From: a virus
Reading direction: 5' to 3' (one strand)
Length of the DNA stretch: 64,000 nt
IMG/VR virus record: IMGVR_UViG_3300018080_003942
Coordinates: 27,578-91,577 of that record
The notes under the pieces were generated by a model. It worked only from the letters and a program-made list of their open reading frames with translations, was not told where the DNA came from and searched no databases. Numbering within the stretch: position 1 is the stretch's first letter; the number at the start of each line of letters is the position of its first letter. A program made the position numbers and the translations under genes. Shown here piece by piece: positions 43,173-50,425 of the stretch.

Positions 43173-43270
43173 GTCGAATGACTACTCGGCGTTGTGACCC
43201 AGGGCGCATACACCTTCAGGGTCATGAATATGCGGGTGCCCGCCTTGTGCGGGCCCCGCTTCTTTTTTTG
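43167..43270 (+). ncRNA. Candidate short antisense RNA
   Basis: The interval between the candidate promoter and the terminator has no plus-strand gene, carries a TGACCC/GGGTCA stem (about 43195-43224) and covers the first few codons and the leader of the replication-type gene on the opposite strand. This is the arrangement of a short regulatory antisense RNA. Expression is unproven. Confidence 0.35.
43232..43270 (+). terminator. Intrinsic terminator reading rightward
   Basis: GCGGG...CCCGC arms of a 28-nt hairpin (43232-43259) are followed by TTCTTTTTTT. No plus-strand gene precedes it, so it would end the candidate antisense RNA. Confidence 0.8.
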
Positions 43271-43274
43271 GGTA

Positions 43275-43318
43275 CCCCGCACCCTACGCGGTCCTGGGGA
43301 CCGTTTCAAGGTGCGGGG
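43275..43318. repeat. Two-stage hairpin
   Basis: 9-bp arms CCCCGCACC/GGTGCGGGG enclose a second perfect 6-bp stem CGGTCC/GGACCG with a TGG loop. On the minus strand it lies in the leader of the winged-helix gene; there is no T-tract on that strand. Confidence 0.6.
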
Positions 43319-43333
43319 CTCCACAAATCGCAT

Positions 43334-43963
43334 CTAGCCGTCCGTCGTTACCCAGGTGGTCGTCCAGTTACCAGCTCCGGCGTCCGGCCCTGTGTAGGTC
43401 ACCTGCATCACCTGGTCCGTCGTGAGGTCGACCCTCTGCACGTTTGGTTGCGGCTGGGGCCGGGGCTCCTCGTAGGTGAAGCGGCTCCAGAACTGATCCT
43501 CGTCGATAGCCTTCAGCTCGTTTGAGCGCCGGCGGATATCGACCGTACCTGGAGCTAGCTTGAATAGTGAGACGTGGAAAGTGCCTAGGAGCTCTGTCGC
43601 ATTGGCCTCTTGGAGTTGCTCGTGACCGTCCAGGTGCCGGAACGGGTACCACCTGTCCGTGACGCCCTGCATCCTGCCTCCGATGTCCGAGAAGTGCGGG
43701 TAGTCTCGCATGCACGCATTGAAGATACGCTTCCACCATCGGGAGGAGTAGAGCGGATTGGTGCGAGCTCCGATATCTCGGCCCCTGAGGTGCTCTTCAA
43801 TGTGTTGGAGGACCCTGAAGACGACAGCGCGGTGATCGCGATCCGTCGGGCCTCGAGAGCGCAGGGTGCGGAGCGGGAACGTGGCTACGTGAATGCTCTG
43901 CTCCTGGAGGTGGCGGGTGTTCGTGATGTGGAGGACCTGGATAGGGCGGGGCCGGCGACTCAT
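43334..43963 (-). CDS. Hypothetical protein, 209 aa
   Basis: Start at 43963 (MSRRPRPIQVLHI), with a 4-nt overlap with the upstream 236-aa gene. Contains Arg-rich and aromatic segments (SRWWKRIFNACMRDYPHF, RWYPFRHLDGHEQL) and a beta-rich C-terminus. Second gene downstream of the large structured RNA. Family unknown; a nucleic-acid partner is possible from composition. Confidence 0.6.
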   Translation of the reverse strand: MSRRPRPIQVLHITNTRHLQEQSIHVATFPLRTLRSRGPTDRDHRAVVFRVLQHIEEHLRGRDIGARTNPLYSSRWWKRIFNACMRDYPHFSDIGGRMQGVTDRWYPFRHLDGHEQLQEANATELLGTFHVSLFKLAPGTVDIRRRSNELKAIDEDQFWSRFTYEEPRPQPQPNVQRVDLTTDQVMQVTYTGPDAGAGNWTTTWVTTDG

Positions 43964-44670
43964 GGCTTGGTCAGGGTCAGGATGGTGATCATGTAAGGCG
44001 TGCGCAGGAGTAGGTACTTGTCCTGGACTGCCCATAGCACGGGGCTCTTGCCTAGGAGGATCAGGCACTGGCGGAGCTTGGTGACGTTGACGGCCGGGTA
44101 ACGGCGCTCACCCGAGATGGGGTACTCAGTCGGCTCGGCTCGAAGACCCTGCTGTGGGCAGATCTCCATGAACTGGTAGTTCAGGGCTGACTGATGTGCT
44201 CGCGATTGCGGGATGACACCCAGCGGGTCTCCGGTCACGCGCTTGAAGGCTGCGGAACGAGCAGCCAGTTGCTGCATCAGATCTGCGTGCGGGTAGTCAG
44301 GGCCGGCCTTCACTGGCGCAGCCCTCGGGGTGTCGAGCTGCGTGCTGCTGTAGATCGTGGTGACGGTCATGTTGCAGACCATTCGATCTAGCGGCCAGTC
44401 CTCGACCCAGGTCAGCTCTTTGGTGATCGAGGGGTGCAGTTGGTAGAGCAGGCGGCCTCGACCGCGTGCTAGGTAAGGGCGCTTCCACGCAGCCAACCGG
44501 TGCGAGCCTTCGACCCGTTGAGGTGTTTGGTACTCCGCAAAGGGGCCGGCCGGTTCTGTCGGTTCTGCGGCTTTTCGAGGCTGCTCCAGGTGGGTCAGCA
44601 GGGTAAGGACTCGCGCCTGATCACCCGCGCTCAGGGCCTCGATACGCTCAGCGATGGTCTTGTCGGTCAC
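43960..44670 (-). CDS. Hypothetical protein, 236 aa, first gene after the structured RNA
   Basis: GTG start at 44670 with GGAGC 7 nt upstream; the extended frame to 44811 runs into hairpins and is rejected. N-terminus helical (KTIAERIEALSAGDQARVLT), later segments aromatic and basic (AAWKRPYLARGRGRLLYQL), C-terminus beta-rich (YLLLRTPYMITILTL). No family recognised. Its position directly 3' of the giant RNA makes it a candidate partner. Confidence 0.6.
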   Translation of the reverse strand: MTDKTIAERIEALSAGDQARVLTLLTHLEQPRKAAEPTEPAGPFAEYQTPQRVEGSHRLAAWKRPYLARGRGRLLYQLHPSITKELTWVEDWPLDRMVCNMTVTTIYSSTQLDTPRAAPVKAGPDYPHADLMQQLAARSAAFKRVTGDPLGVIPQSRAHQSALNYQFMEICPQQGLRAEPTEYPISGERRYPAVNVTKLRQCLILLGKSPVLWAVQDKYLLLRTPYMITILTLTKP

Positions 44671-44721
44671 TAAAAAGCTCCTTGGTGAATCAACCGGAGC
44701 AGAGCTCCGGAGGTGAAAGGT

Positions 44722-44749
44722 GCCCCACCCGCCGAGAGGCGAGTGGGGC
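44722..44749 (-). repeat. 12-bp hairpin near the 3' end of the RNA
   Basis: GCCCCAC-T-CGCC pairs with GGCG-G-GTGGGGC on the minus strand, with a T-G wobble that would be C-A on plus; loop TCTC. No T-tract follows, so it is structural or leader RNA, not a terminator. Confidence 0.6.
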
Positions 44750-44900
44750 GGTTGCCAGGATGCACACGAACTACTGGAGTGGTGGACCTGAGCTGAGCCG
44801 GAGTATGGCACCGGATCGAGCCGGATTCAGTGACTGCGTATAGCTCGTTGGGTTTGTCTACCTCGTGGATGAGCTCGGAGTCACGACTCGAGCGGAGTCG

Positions 44901-45058
44901 CCTGCCTCGAGCTCATTGTTGCCATCATCTCGTCTGGTTGATGAGATGGCGGCGGCTCCTCCTCTCCTGTTATCCTGCGCTTACAGTATTCTCGGTGCCC
45001 GAGCTCGACCCATCTCGTCAACCTGACGCGATGATGGCAACAATGAGCTCGAGGCAGG
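44901..45058. repeat. Long inverted repeat (28-bp perfect, about 48-bp total)
   Basis: 44901-44928 and 45031-45058 are exact reverse complements. Pairing extends inward (44929-44948 with 45011-45030, 17 of 20 identical, one mismatch a U-G), leaving a 62-nt apical loop. Flanked by smaller hairpins at 44884-44900 and 45057-45077. Confidence 0.85.
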
Positions 45059-45210
45059 CGCCGCAGCGAGAGGCGCCGTGGCTCAGCCTCGTGGTGGGCA
45101 AACCCACGAGTTATTCGCAGACACTGAAGCCGGCCCGGTTGACATGCTCTGGCTCAGCTCAGGGTCTACCCGTAGGTGCAAGTGTGGCCGAGGTTGCTGT
45201 TGCGCTATCT

Positions 45211-45225
45211 GCGGCGATGCGCCGC
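45211..45225. repeat. Triloop hairpin GCGGCGATGCGCCGC, copy 1
   Basis: Perfect 6-bp arms with a 3-nt loop; the same 13-15 nt recurs at 45557 and 45811. Flanking sequence differs between the copies. Confidence 0.7.
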
Positions 45226-45431
45226 AGGACCCTCAAGTCAAGAGGGAATAGCTCTTCGTGTGCGGGGATTCCAAGGCAAGAGCCTGGATGGGCGCGCAGA
45301 GCATGATCCCGGTCGTGGAGGCGTGCCCGAGCTTTGTACGCGACCCGGTTCGGGTCGAGGATAAAGCGAAGGACCAGCACGCTGTAACGATCCGTGGATT
45401 ATGCTCCGCGCTGTCCCAGCCAGCGCTTCGT

Positions 45432-45545
45432 TGGTAGTGGGAGGCGCCTCCGCTAGGAGGCGACGTCCTCGAGTTGCGCTACTGAAGCGACCACACATGC
45501 TGGCATGTGTAGCTTCAGGTGCGCAGTGCTCGAGGCCCACGACCA
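45432..45545. repeat. Three-way-junction fold in the structured RNA
   Basis: Closing helix TGGT-GTGGG/CCCAC-ACCA (45432-45441 with 45536-45545) holds a 7-bp hairpin (45445-45462) and a long arm of stacked helices: CCTCGAG/CTCGAGG, GCGC/GCGC, CTGAAGC/GCTTCAG and ACACATGC/GCATGTGT. Confidence 0.75.
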
Positions 45546-45556
45546 GTCGTACAGTG

Positions 45557-45571
45557 GCGGCGATGCGCCGC
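45557..45571. repeat. Triloop hairpin, copy 2
   Basis: GCGGCGATGCGCCGC, extended by one more G-C pair (45556-45572). Confidence 0.7.
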
Positions 45572-45810
45572 CTGAAGACGTTGTGGATTAGGCCTCCGGT
45601 AGGCCCGTTCCAGTCTTTCTACTCCCTTGGAAAGGTAGTCACCTCTTGCGAGGCTGGCTGGCTACCTTGGTATCGGCGCTCGTAGAGACTACCCGGTCAC
45701 ACGCCCGCCGGAGGCGGGCTTGTGGACGCGTGGTCTCAACGTAATGTGTCACAGGAGACAGCTCGAGGCGCAGCTCGAGCGGGCCTCCGGCCACAGTTTC
45801 TATCACTTGA

Positions 45811-45823
45811 CGGCGATGCGCCG
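45811..45823. repeat. Triloop hairpin, copy 3
   Basis: CGGCGATGCGCCG, one pair shorter than the other copies. Follows a GGCC-TCC-GGCC hairpin at 45782-45792. Confidence 0.65.
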
Positions 45824-45988
45824 CCGCGGAAGTCAGATGGGCTAGCTAGACCACTTCTTTCCTTGCTCCGCCGAAGATGTACCTGTTGGCAGCCCTGGTA
45901 CTGGGCTTTTGGCTATGAAGAACGGATCATCGGGGCCAACTACCCTCCTGCTCTTCGTGCCTGTTGGTACCGGCCTTTGGCCGGCAGC

Positions 45989-46021
45989 CGAGCCTGCTCC
46001 GGATTATGTGGAGCAGACTCG
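45989..46021 (-). repeat. 12-bp hairpin at the 5' end of the RNA
   Basis: On the minus strand CGAGTCTGCTCC pairs with GGAGCAGGCTCG through a T-G wobble (C-A on plus), with a 9-nt loop. It starts about 15 nt after the stop codon of the ubiquitin-like gene. Confidence 0.65.
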
Positions 46022-46035
46022 GTTCACTTGGTGCG

Positions 46036-46503
46036 CTAGCCGCGCTCCTTGACGGGGACCTTCATGATGAGGACGTCGCCCTCCTTGAGGGTCATCCCGT
46101 CGGTCACCTCCTGGCCGCCGATGTGCGGCTTCGACCCCTCGGGGGTGCCGAAGCGGCGAGCGTACTCGGTCCGCGCGTCGGCGACCGAGGTGCCGGCGGC
46201 GACGTTGAGGCGGCCGGGCTCGCCCAGACCGTCGGTGGCCGCGGCGGTGACCGTGGCGACCGGACCCGCCTGCGGGGTCTCCTGGGTCGTCGGCGCCGTC
46301 GTGGCGGTGGGAGCGGTGCGCGTCACGGCGACGGCCACCTCGGTGTCCGTGGGCAGACCCGTGGTCTGGTCCCACTTGGTCGGATCCGAGTGGTCGACCT
46401 CGTAGAGCACGGGGTTGCCGGCCGCGTCGTTCGCGGGGGAGTCGGCGTAGCGGATGCGACGGTTGAGGGTGTCGAACGCGGGGCGCTTGATGTTTCCGGT
46501 CAT
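46036..46503 (-). CDS. Ubiquitin-like beta-grasp protein (PRTRC-C-like)
   Basis: 155 aa. The low-complexity Thr/Ala middle (about 55-95) separates an N-terminal segment from a C-terminal beta-grasp-like domain (RLNVAAGTSVADARTEYARR, then VTDGMTLKEGDVLIMKVPV), which has the terminal turn (GxxLKEGDxL) of ThiS/ubiquitin folds. It ends KERG, a single terminal Gly, not GG; PRTRC-C proteins end similarly in a single Gly. With E1-, E2- and JAMM-like genes immediately upstream it is the likely modifier. Assignment depends on context and fold pattern. Confidence 0.65.
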   Translation of the reverse strand: MTGNIKRPAFDTLNRRIRYADSPANDAAGNPVLYEVDHSDPTKWDQTTGLPTDTEVAVAVTRTAPTATTAPTTQETPQAGPVATVTAAATDGLGEPGRLNVAAGTSVADARTEYARRFGTPEGSKPHIGGQEVTDGMTLKEGDVLIMKVPVKERG

Positions 46504-46526
46504 GGTGCAGAGGGTGTGTAGAGGGT

Positions 46527-47261
46527 TCAGGTGAGTTGGAGGGAGTGCTGCGTCTGCGGCGCGGCTTTCCCACCGAGCACGTCGACCACGATGGTGTTGA
46601 AGCTGGGCTTCATCGGGTCGTCGATCGTCAGGACCTGGGCGAACCAGGTCTGCAACATGGCCTGGGCGACCGCTTGGTTCGCCAGAGCCAGTTGCGGCTG
46701 CGTCTCGTACTCCTGGGTGCAGTCCAGCTGATCGGGAAACTCGTTCCCAGGAGTCTCATGACGCATCTCGGGGTTCCGTTCGGTGAGCGACGCGCAGACG
46801 TCCTCGCTGTTGATGCGGCGCCAGAGCATGGCCTGGCCGCTGTCGAGGTCGTTGCCGCCGTCCACCCACGTGAACTCGTCGAGCTTGTCGAGCTGCTCCT
46901 CGAGGAAGCAGCGGGTCTTGTTGTTGTCCACGCAGCCGAACAGCGTGACGCCCTCGACCAACCACTCACGGTGGTGGTTCAGGAGCCGATCGCTCAGGTA
47001 CATGGAGATCACCCGGACGTCCAGGCCCGGGAAGGTGTCTCGCAGGGTTCGGGCCATGATCTCGGCTTTGTTCTGGCCGATGGCCGCGGCGCCGTGCTGG
47101 CGCGCGAGGTTGTGGTCCTCGACCTCGTCGCCGTCGATGATGAAGAGGGTCGGATTCTGGATCCGATCCCCCACCATCTCAGGCGGGTGGGCGAGAAGAC
47201 GAGCGAGCGGCTCGGCTAGGTGGTAGCCGATGCCGCCCGCTCCGAGGATGGCGTAGATCAT
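46527..47261 (-). CDS. ThiF/E1-like adenylyltransferase
   Basis: 244 aa from the ATG at 47261; the longer frame is shadow of the JAMM gene. Rossmann motif LGAGGIGYHL (6-15), acidic pair IDGDEVEDHNLARQ (42-55, with Arg54-Gln55), Lys65 in GQNKAEI and CVDNNKTR (110-117) are the ThiF/MoeB/E1 signature set that binds ATP and activates a ubiquitin-like C-terminus. Cys156 or Cys181 could form the thioester. It resembles PRTRC ThiF. Separated from the JAMM gene by 4 nt and from the modifier by 23 nt. Confidence 0.88.
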   Translation of the reverse strand: MIYAILGAGGIGYHLAEPLARLLAHPPEMVGDRIQNPTLFIIDGDEVEDHNLARQHGAAAIGQNKAEIMARTLRDTFPGLDVRVISMYLSDRLLNHHREWLVEGVTLFGCVDNNKTRCFLEEQLDKLDEFTWVDGGNDLDSGQAMLWRRINSEDVCASLTERNPEMRHETPGNEFPDQLDCTQEYETQPQLALANQAVAQAMLQTWFAQVLTIDDPMKPSFNTIVVDVLGGKAAPQTQHSLQLT

Positions 47262-47265
47262 GAGG

Positions 47266-49164
47266 TCAGGGGTAGATGGGGAGGGTGGCTTCTGTTTCGG
47301 ACTTGTTGCAGAAGGCGATCTCCTCGAGGAGGACATCGTCTTCCATGTCGTCGGGGTCCTCGAGGACTCCGTCCATCTCGAGCACCAGTCGATCCATCTG
47401 ATCGAGGATCTCTTGGTAGTCCTTGCGGTAGGGAATGCCGGCGTTCTGGGCCGCCTTGCGGACGACAAAGTAGGTCAGCCGGAACCACTCGAGCAGGACG
47501 CCGTCGGAGTCCTCTCGCGAGAATGCCTCGACGTAGCTCAGGTTGGTCTCGATCACGGTCTCGATCACGGTGTCGATCGACGTCTCGGGGAACACAGTTT
47601 TCACCGTCGGGTCGGCGTAGACGTATTTCGAGAGCTTGTCGATCCGGGCATCCAGTGCGATCGACTTGAATAGCCGGTCGAGAAGGTCGTCGATGCGATT
47701 CATCACCTCGTCGATGACGTCTCGAACCAGCATGCTGTAGAGGGTCTGACGACTCTCGGATGCGCTGTTCTGCGCTTCTTCGACGATCTCTTCGATCGTG
47801 GGGGCGTTATCGAACCACTCACTGGTCGAGGCGTGGTTCATGAGCAGATGCAGGGCTAGGGCCGTAGCGTTGCTCGACGTCAGACTGTCCTTGAACGAGG
47901 TGCAGTACGCCCACACGGCTCGTGGGAAGGTCGTTTGCTGACCCTCCGCCTTCTTGATCAGCTGAAGGGGGTAGTGCGCTTGCGGTGAGATCACCATGCC
48001 GTAGAAGCCGGTGTGCATCCGCTGGATGCGGAACTTCTTATCAGCGACCAGCGAAGGGCCAGAGGCTGTCTTGCTGACAGGTACCAGTGAGGTAGTCGTC
48101 TTCTTCGTCGTCTGGCCAAGGCCACCCTGCGCCCCCGTACCCCCAGTCTTGCCGCCAGGAGTCGAAGGCGTACCCGCTTTGCCGCCGGTCCACTTTTTCG
48201 AGCCATAGCCGCCATACCTGCTGGTCTTGGCTTTCTTCTCCGCCTCCTTGATGGCCTCGCTGGCCAACTTGAACGTGGTAAGACAACGGGCGGCCTCGCC
48301 CATCCTGTCCTTCCAACGCCCCAGGCTTTCCATCGACCCACAGAAGGTCATCACAGTGCTCGTGTCGACGTCCTCGAGCTTGTCGACGCTGAGACCGACG
48401 GCGAGCTCGTCGGGATCGACCCCGGCCTTCAGCATGGCTTCGCACAGTCCGGGGTGGGCGACCCGGTTCAGCCACAGCTGAATCAGATCCAGGCCGCCCT
48501 CCACGAAAGGGATGTCGAACAACTCCTCGAGACCGGTCGCGTGGCGGATGCCCTGCGCCTTCTCGTTGCGGTAGCCGGGGAGGGCGGTGACGAACGACGG
48601 GCACACCGAGAAGGGCGGCTTGTCCACGTTCCCGAAGGTGATGTGGAAGCCCGTCTGGTTGAGCTCGTTGGCGTCGTCGGTCGAGCTGTGGTAGGCTCCA
48701 CCAGCGCCGTGACTGTGCGCGGTGCCGACGCAGATGAACTCGACAAGCTCTCCATCCTCGCAGATGGGGCAAGCGTTGCCGGCTTCGAGCTCGATCGAGC
48801 CGATGCGACAGGTCGTGCAGAAGCTCTTGACGTTGGGATCGTACTTCACGTGCCCCGCGGAGGCGGTGTACCACGGCGGACTGACGAGGGTGTAGGCGTC
48901 GTCGACCGGCCCTCGGTGGAAGAGCACGAAGGCCTCGGTCTTCCACAGGCGGTAGACCTCGGCGAAGTAGCGGTAGACGAACATCGTCTCCGCCATGGAG
49001 ATCTTGGGCCAGTTGGTGAGGTCCAGGTCACGCTGGATCTGGTCGGTTTCACCGAGGTCCTCGGCCCGGGCGGGAACGAAGGCCTGAGCCCAGGCGGCCC
49101 CGCCTGGGCCGATGGTCTTCAGCACGTGGGCTTGGTTGCCCTTGTAGTAGATGTCGGTGGTCAT
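47266..49164 (-). CDS. JAMM/MPN-domain isopeptidase-like protein (PRTRC-A-like)
   Basis: 632 aa from the ATG at 49164 (MTTDIYYKGN). Zinc-ribbon cysteines C116-C119 and C132-C135 are followed by the JAMM metalloprotease motif: His150-Ser-His152, ten residues, Asp163. JAMM enzymes remove or mature ubiquitin-like proteins. The 450-residue C-terminal part is helical with a Gly/Thr/Lys-rich linker (about 325-375) and has no recognised domain; it is much longer than a plain JAMM protein. Its start overlaps the preceding gene by 4 nt. Confidence 0.8.
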   Translation of the reverse strand: MTTDIYYKGNQAHVLKTIGPGGAAWAQAFVPARAEDLGETDQIQRDLDLTNWPKISMAETMFVYRYFAEVYRLWKTEAFVLFHRGPVDDAYTLVSPPWYTASAGHVKYDPNVKSFCTTCRIGSIELEAGNACPICEDGELVEFICVGTAHSHGAGGAYHSSTDDANELNQTGFHITFGNVDKPPFSVCPSFVTALPGYRNEKAQGIRHATGLEELFDIPFVEGGLDLIQLWLNRVAHPGLCEAMLKAGVDPDELAVGLSVDKLEDVDTSTVMTFCGSMESLGRWKDRMGEAARCLTTFKLASEAIKEAEKKAKTSRYGGYGSKKWTGGKAGTPSTPGGKTGGTGAQGGLGQTTKKTTTSLVPVSKTASGPSLVADKKFRIQRMHTGFYGMVISPQAHYPLQLIKKAEGQQTTFPRAVWAYCTSFKDSLTSSNATALALHLLMNHASTSEWFDNAPTIEEIVEEAQNSASESRQTLYSMLVRDVIDEVMNRIDDLLDRLFKSIALDARIDKLSKYVYADPTVKTVFPETSIDTVIETVIETNLSYVEAFSREDSDGVLLEWFRLTYFVVRKAAQNAGIPYRKDYQEILDQMDRLVLEMDGVLEDPDDMEDDVLLEEIAFCNKSETEATLPIYP

Positions 49165-49586
49165 GTGGTGATCAGGGGTGGGTGGAATCGACGTAGGACG
49201 GTCAAGACCGCCTGGGTGTCTTCGTTGATGTCTTGCTCGGCTAGTAGGTGATCGAGCCGGCGCATCCAATCACGTAGGGTCGTGAGCTGCTCGGGGCCCA
49301 TGCTCGCCGGAGGGTCGACGACAGGACGTCGGTCGCTCTCGTCTCGGATCAAGTTGAAGCGGATGTTGTTGATCCTTCCACCGTCTAGCGCAACTGGATA
49401 GGTGCGTTGGAAGATCTGACCAAGAGCCTCGATCATCTCTCGAGTAAGACCCGTCCCCTCAAGATCGAGAAGGTGCGGTCGGTTCTCGAGGATCCGAGAT
49501 AGAAGCTCCTCGCGTCTCCGGATAATGGCCTGGTGATCATTGTGTCGATCACGCGCGCCTTGCACGGTGTCCAGAATGGTGGTCAT
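49161..49586 (-). CDS. Hypothetical protein within the conjugation cassette, 141 aa
   Basis: Start at 49586 (MTTILDTVQGARDR), 4-nt overlaps on both sides. Helical and charged (QAIIRRREELLSRILENRPH). No known family. Tight coupling between the E2-like and JAMM genes suggests a dedicated subunit or adaptor. Confidence 0.65.
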   Translation of the reverse strand: MTTILDTVQGARDRHNDHQAIIRRREELLSRILENRPHLLDLEGTGLTREMIEALGQIFQRTYPVALDGGRINNIRFNLIRDESDRRPVVDPPASMGPEQLTTLRDWMRRLDHLLAEQDINEDTQAVLTVLRRFHPPLITT

Positions 49587-50425
49587 CGGACCACCTCTCG
49601 CCACTTCTCGGCCGCCGTACCGAGCTCCCGGCCCAGTACGATCTCATCGACGTCCGTCTGCCAGGTCATGATGCGATCCTCGGTCCAGCGCTGCCATCGA
49701 CAGAACTGCCAGAGCATGACAGTGTTCATGTTCAGGCCCAGATCACGCCGCCTGTCGTAGTCGGTGTAGTCACCTTCGGGGAGTTGCTCGAAGTACGGGA
49801 CCTCTCGAAGCGCTTCGGGAACCTCAAACCCCTCAGGGAGCGGCCCGCTGAAAGGTGGCATGGTCAGGGAGTGCTCGTAGTGCGCGTTGTAGCCGGACTC
49901 GTTGATGAGCTTGAGGACCATCTCCGGGATCGACTGGAGCCCGTTGTACCGGTACTGGCGGAACACAGCACCCGTGCACATGCCTCCCGTATCTTGCTGG
50001 TTCGGTAGGAATGATTTGTACAGAACCGGGGTGTACCCCGCCTCCAGATGCGGCTGCTGCTTGGTGAAGAAGCAGCGGGCATCGGAGAGGCGCCCGTCGT
50101 AGATCGAGATGATGAAGACGCGCGCAGGCATGGCGACCAGGAATCGAAGACCCTCCGGCCAGCCGCGGTTCTCGCGGACGTCGATGGAGATCCTCTCAGC
50201 CCGCGGAGGCACGACTGCCATGAAGTGCTCGTTGTGGGCATCCTTGGTGTGTGCCAGGATGTTTACGTAGGGGTGGTACGGAAAGAGGGCGCCAGCGCGC
50301 CGGCCTCGTTCCTCGAGGGCGGTCACGACGTCTTCTTCCCGCGTGATGCGGTTGACGTGAACCGTTTGATGGATCACGTGACCATCGACGATGACGAGTC
50401 GATCGTGGGTTTCGAAGTTGGTCAT
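49583..50425 (-). CDS. E2-like conjugating protein (PRTRC-B-like)
   Basis: 280 aa. The segment LYKSFLPNQQDTGGMCTGAV (about 135-154) with conserved Asn, Gly and Cys150 follows the PRTRC system protein B pattern (N...G.vC.G), a family placed among prokaryotic E2-like proteins. Upstream strands (FLVAMPARVFIISIYDGRL) fit the UBC-like fold. Cys150 would carry the modifier. Shares ATGA overlaps with the reverse transcriptase gene and the 141-aa gene. The E2 call is by pattern and context. Confidence 0.65.
   Translation of the reverse strand: MTNFETHDRLVIVDGHVIHQTVHVNRITREEDVVTALEERGRRAGALFPYHPYVNILAHTKDAHNEHFMAVVPPRAERISIDVRENRGWPEGLRFLVAMPARVFIISIYDGRLSDARCFFTKQQPHLEAGYTPVLYKSFLPNQQDTGGMCTGAVFRQYRYNGLQSIPEMVLKLINESGYNAHYEHSLTMPPFSGPLPEGFEVPEALREVPYFEQLPEGDYTDYDRRRDLGLNMNTVMLWQFCRWQRWTEDRIMTWQTDVDEIVLGRELGTAAEKWREVVR

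Larger units (their letters stand above)
44690..46035 (-). ncRNA. Giant ornate structured RNA (candidate)
   Basis: About 1.35 kb between two same-strand genes with no convincing ORF, containing more than 15 perfect or near-perfect hairpins. Highlights are a 28-bp perfect inverted repeat (44901-44928/45031-45058) within a roughly 48-bp stem, a three-way junction (45432-45545), three copies of the GCGGCG-ATG-CGCCGC hairpin, and a 12-bp hairpin right after the ubiquitin-like gene stop. Two hairpins (44722-44749, 45989-46021) are continuous only if read on the minus strand, where mismatches become G-U pairs; one pair in the large stem favours plus. Large ornate phage RNAs such as GOLLD and ROOL are known; I cannot tell whether this belongs to either. 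It could be the template or scaffold of the reverse transcriptase upstream. Confidence 0.6.

Noticed and set aside
44690-46035. tRNA cluster in the structured region
   Set aside because: No cloverleaf with 7/4/5/5-bp stems or a T-loop of the GTTCRANNC type could be built on either strand; the stems are longer and triloops are frequent.
44830-46521. Plus-strand ORFs in the structured region (for example 44830-45306 and 45964-46521)
   Set aside because: They run through the long inverted repeats, lack ribosome sites and domain-like composition, and the second lies antisense to the ubiquitin-like gene.
49165-49269. N-terminal extension of the JAMM protein
   Set aside because: It overlaps the upstream coding frame; the ATG at 49164 gives the usual 4-nt overlap.
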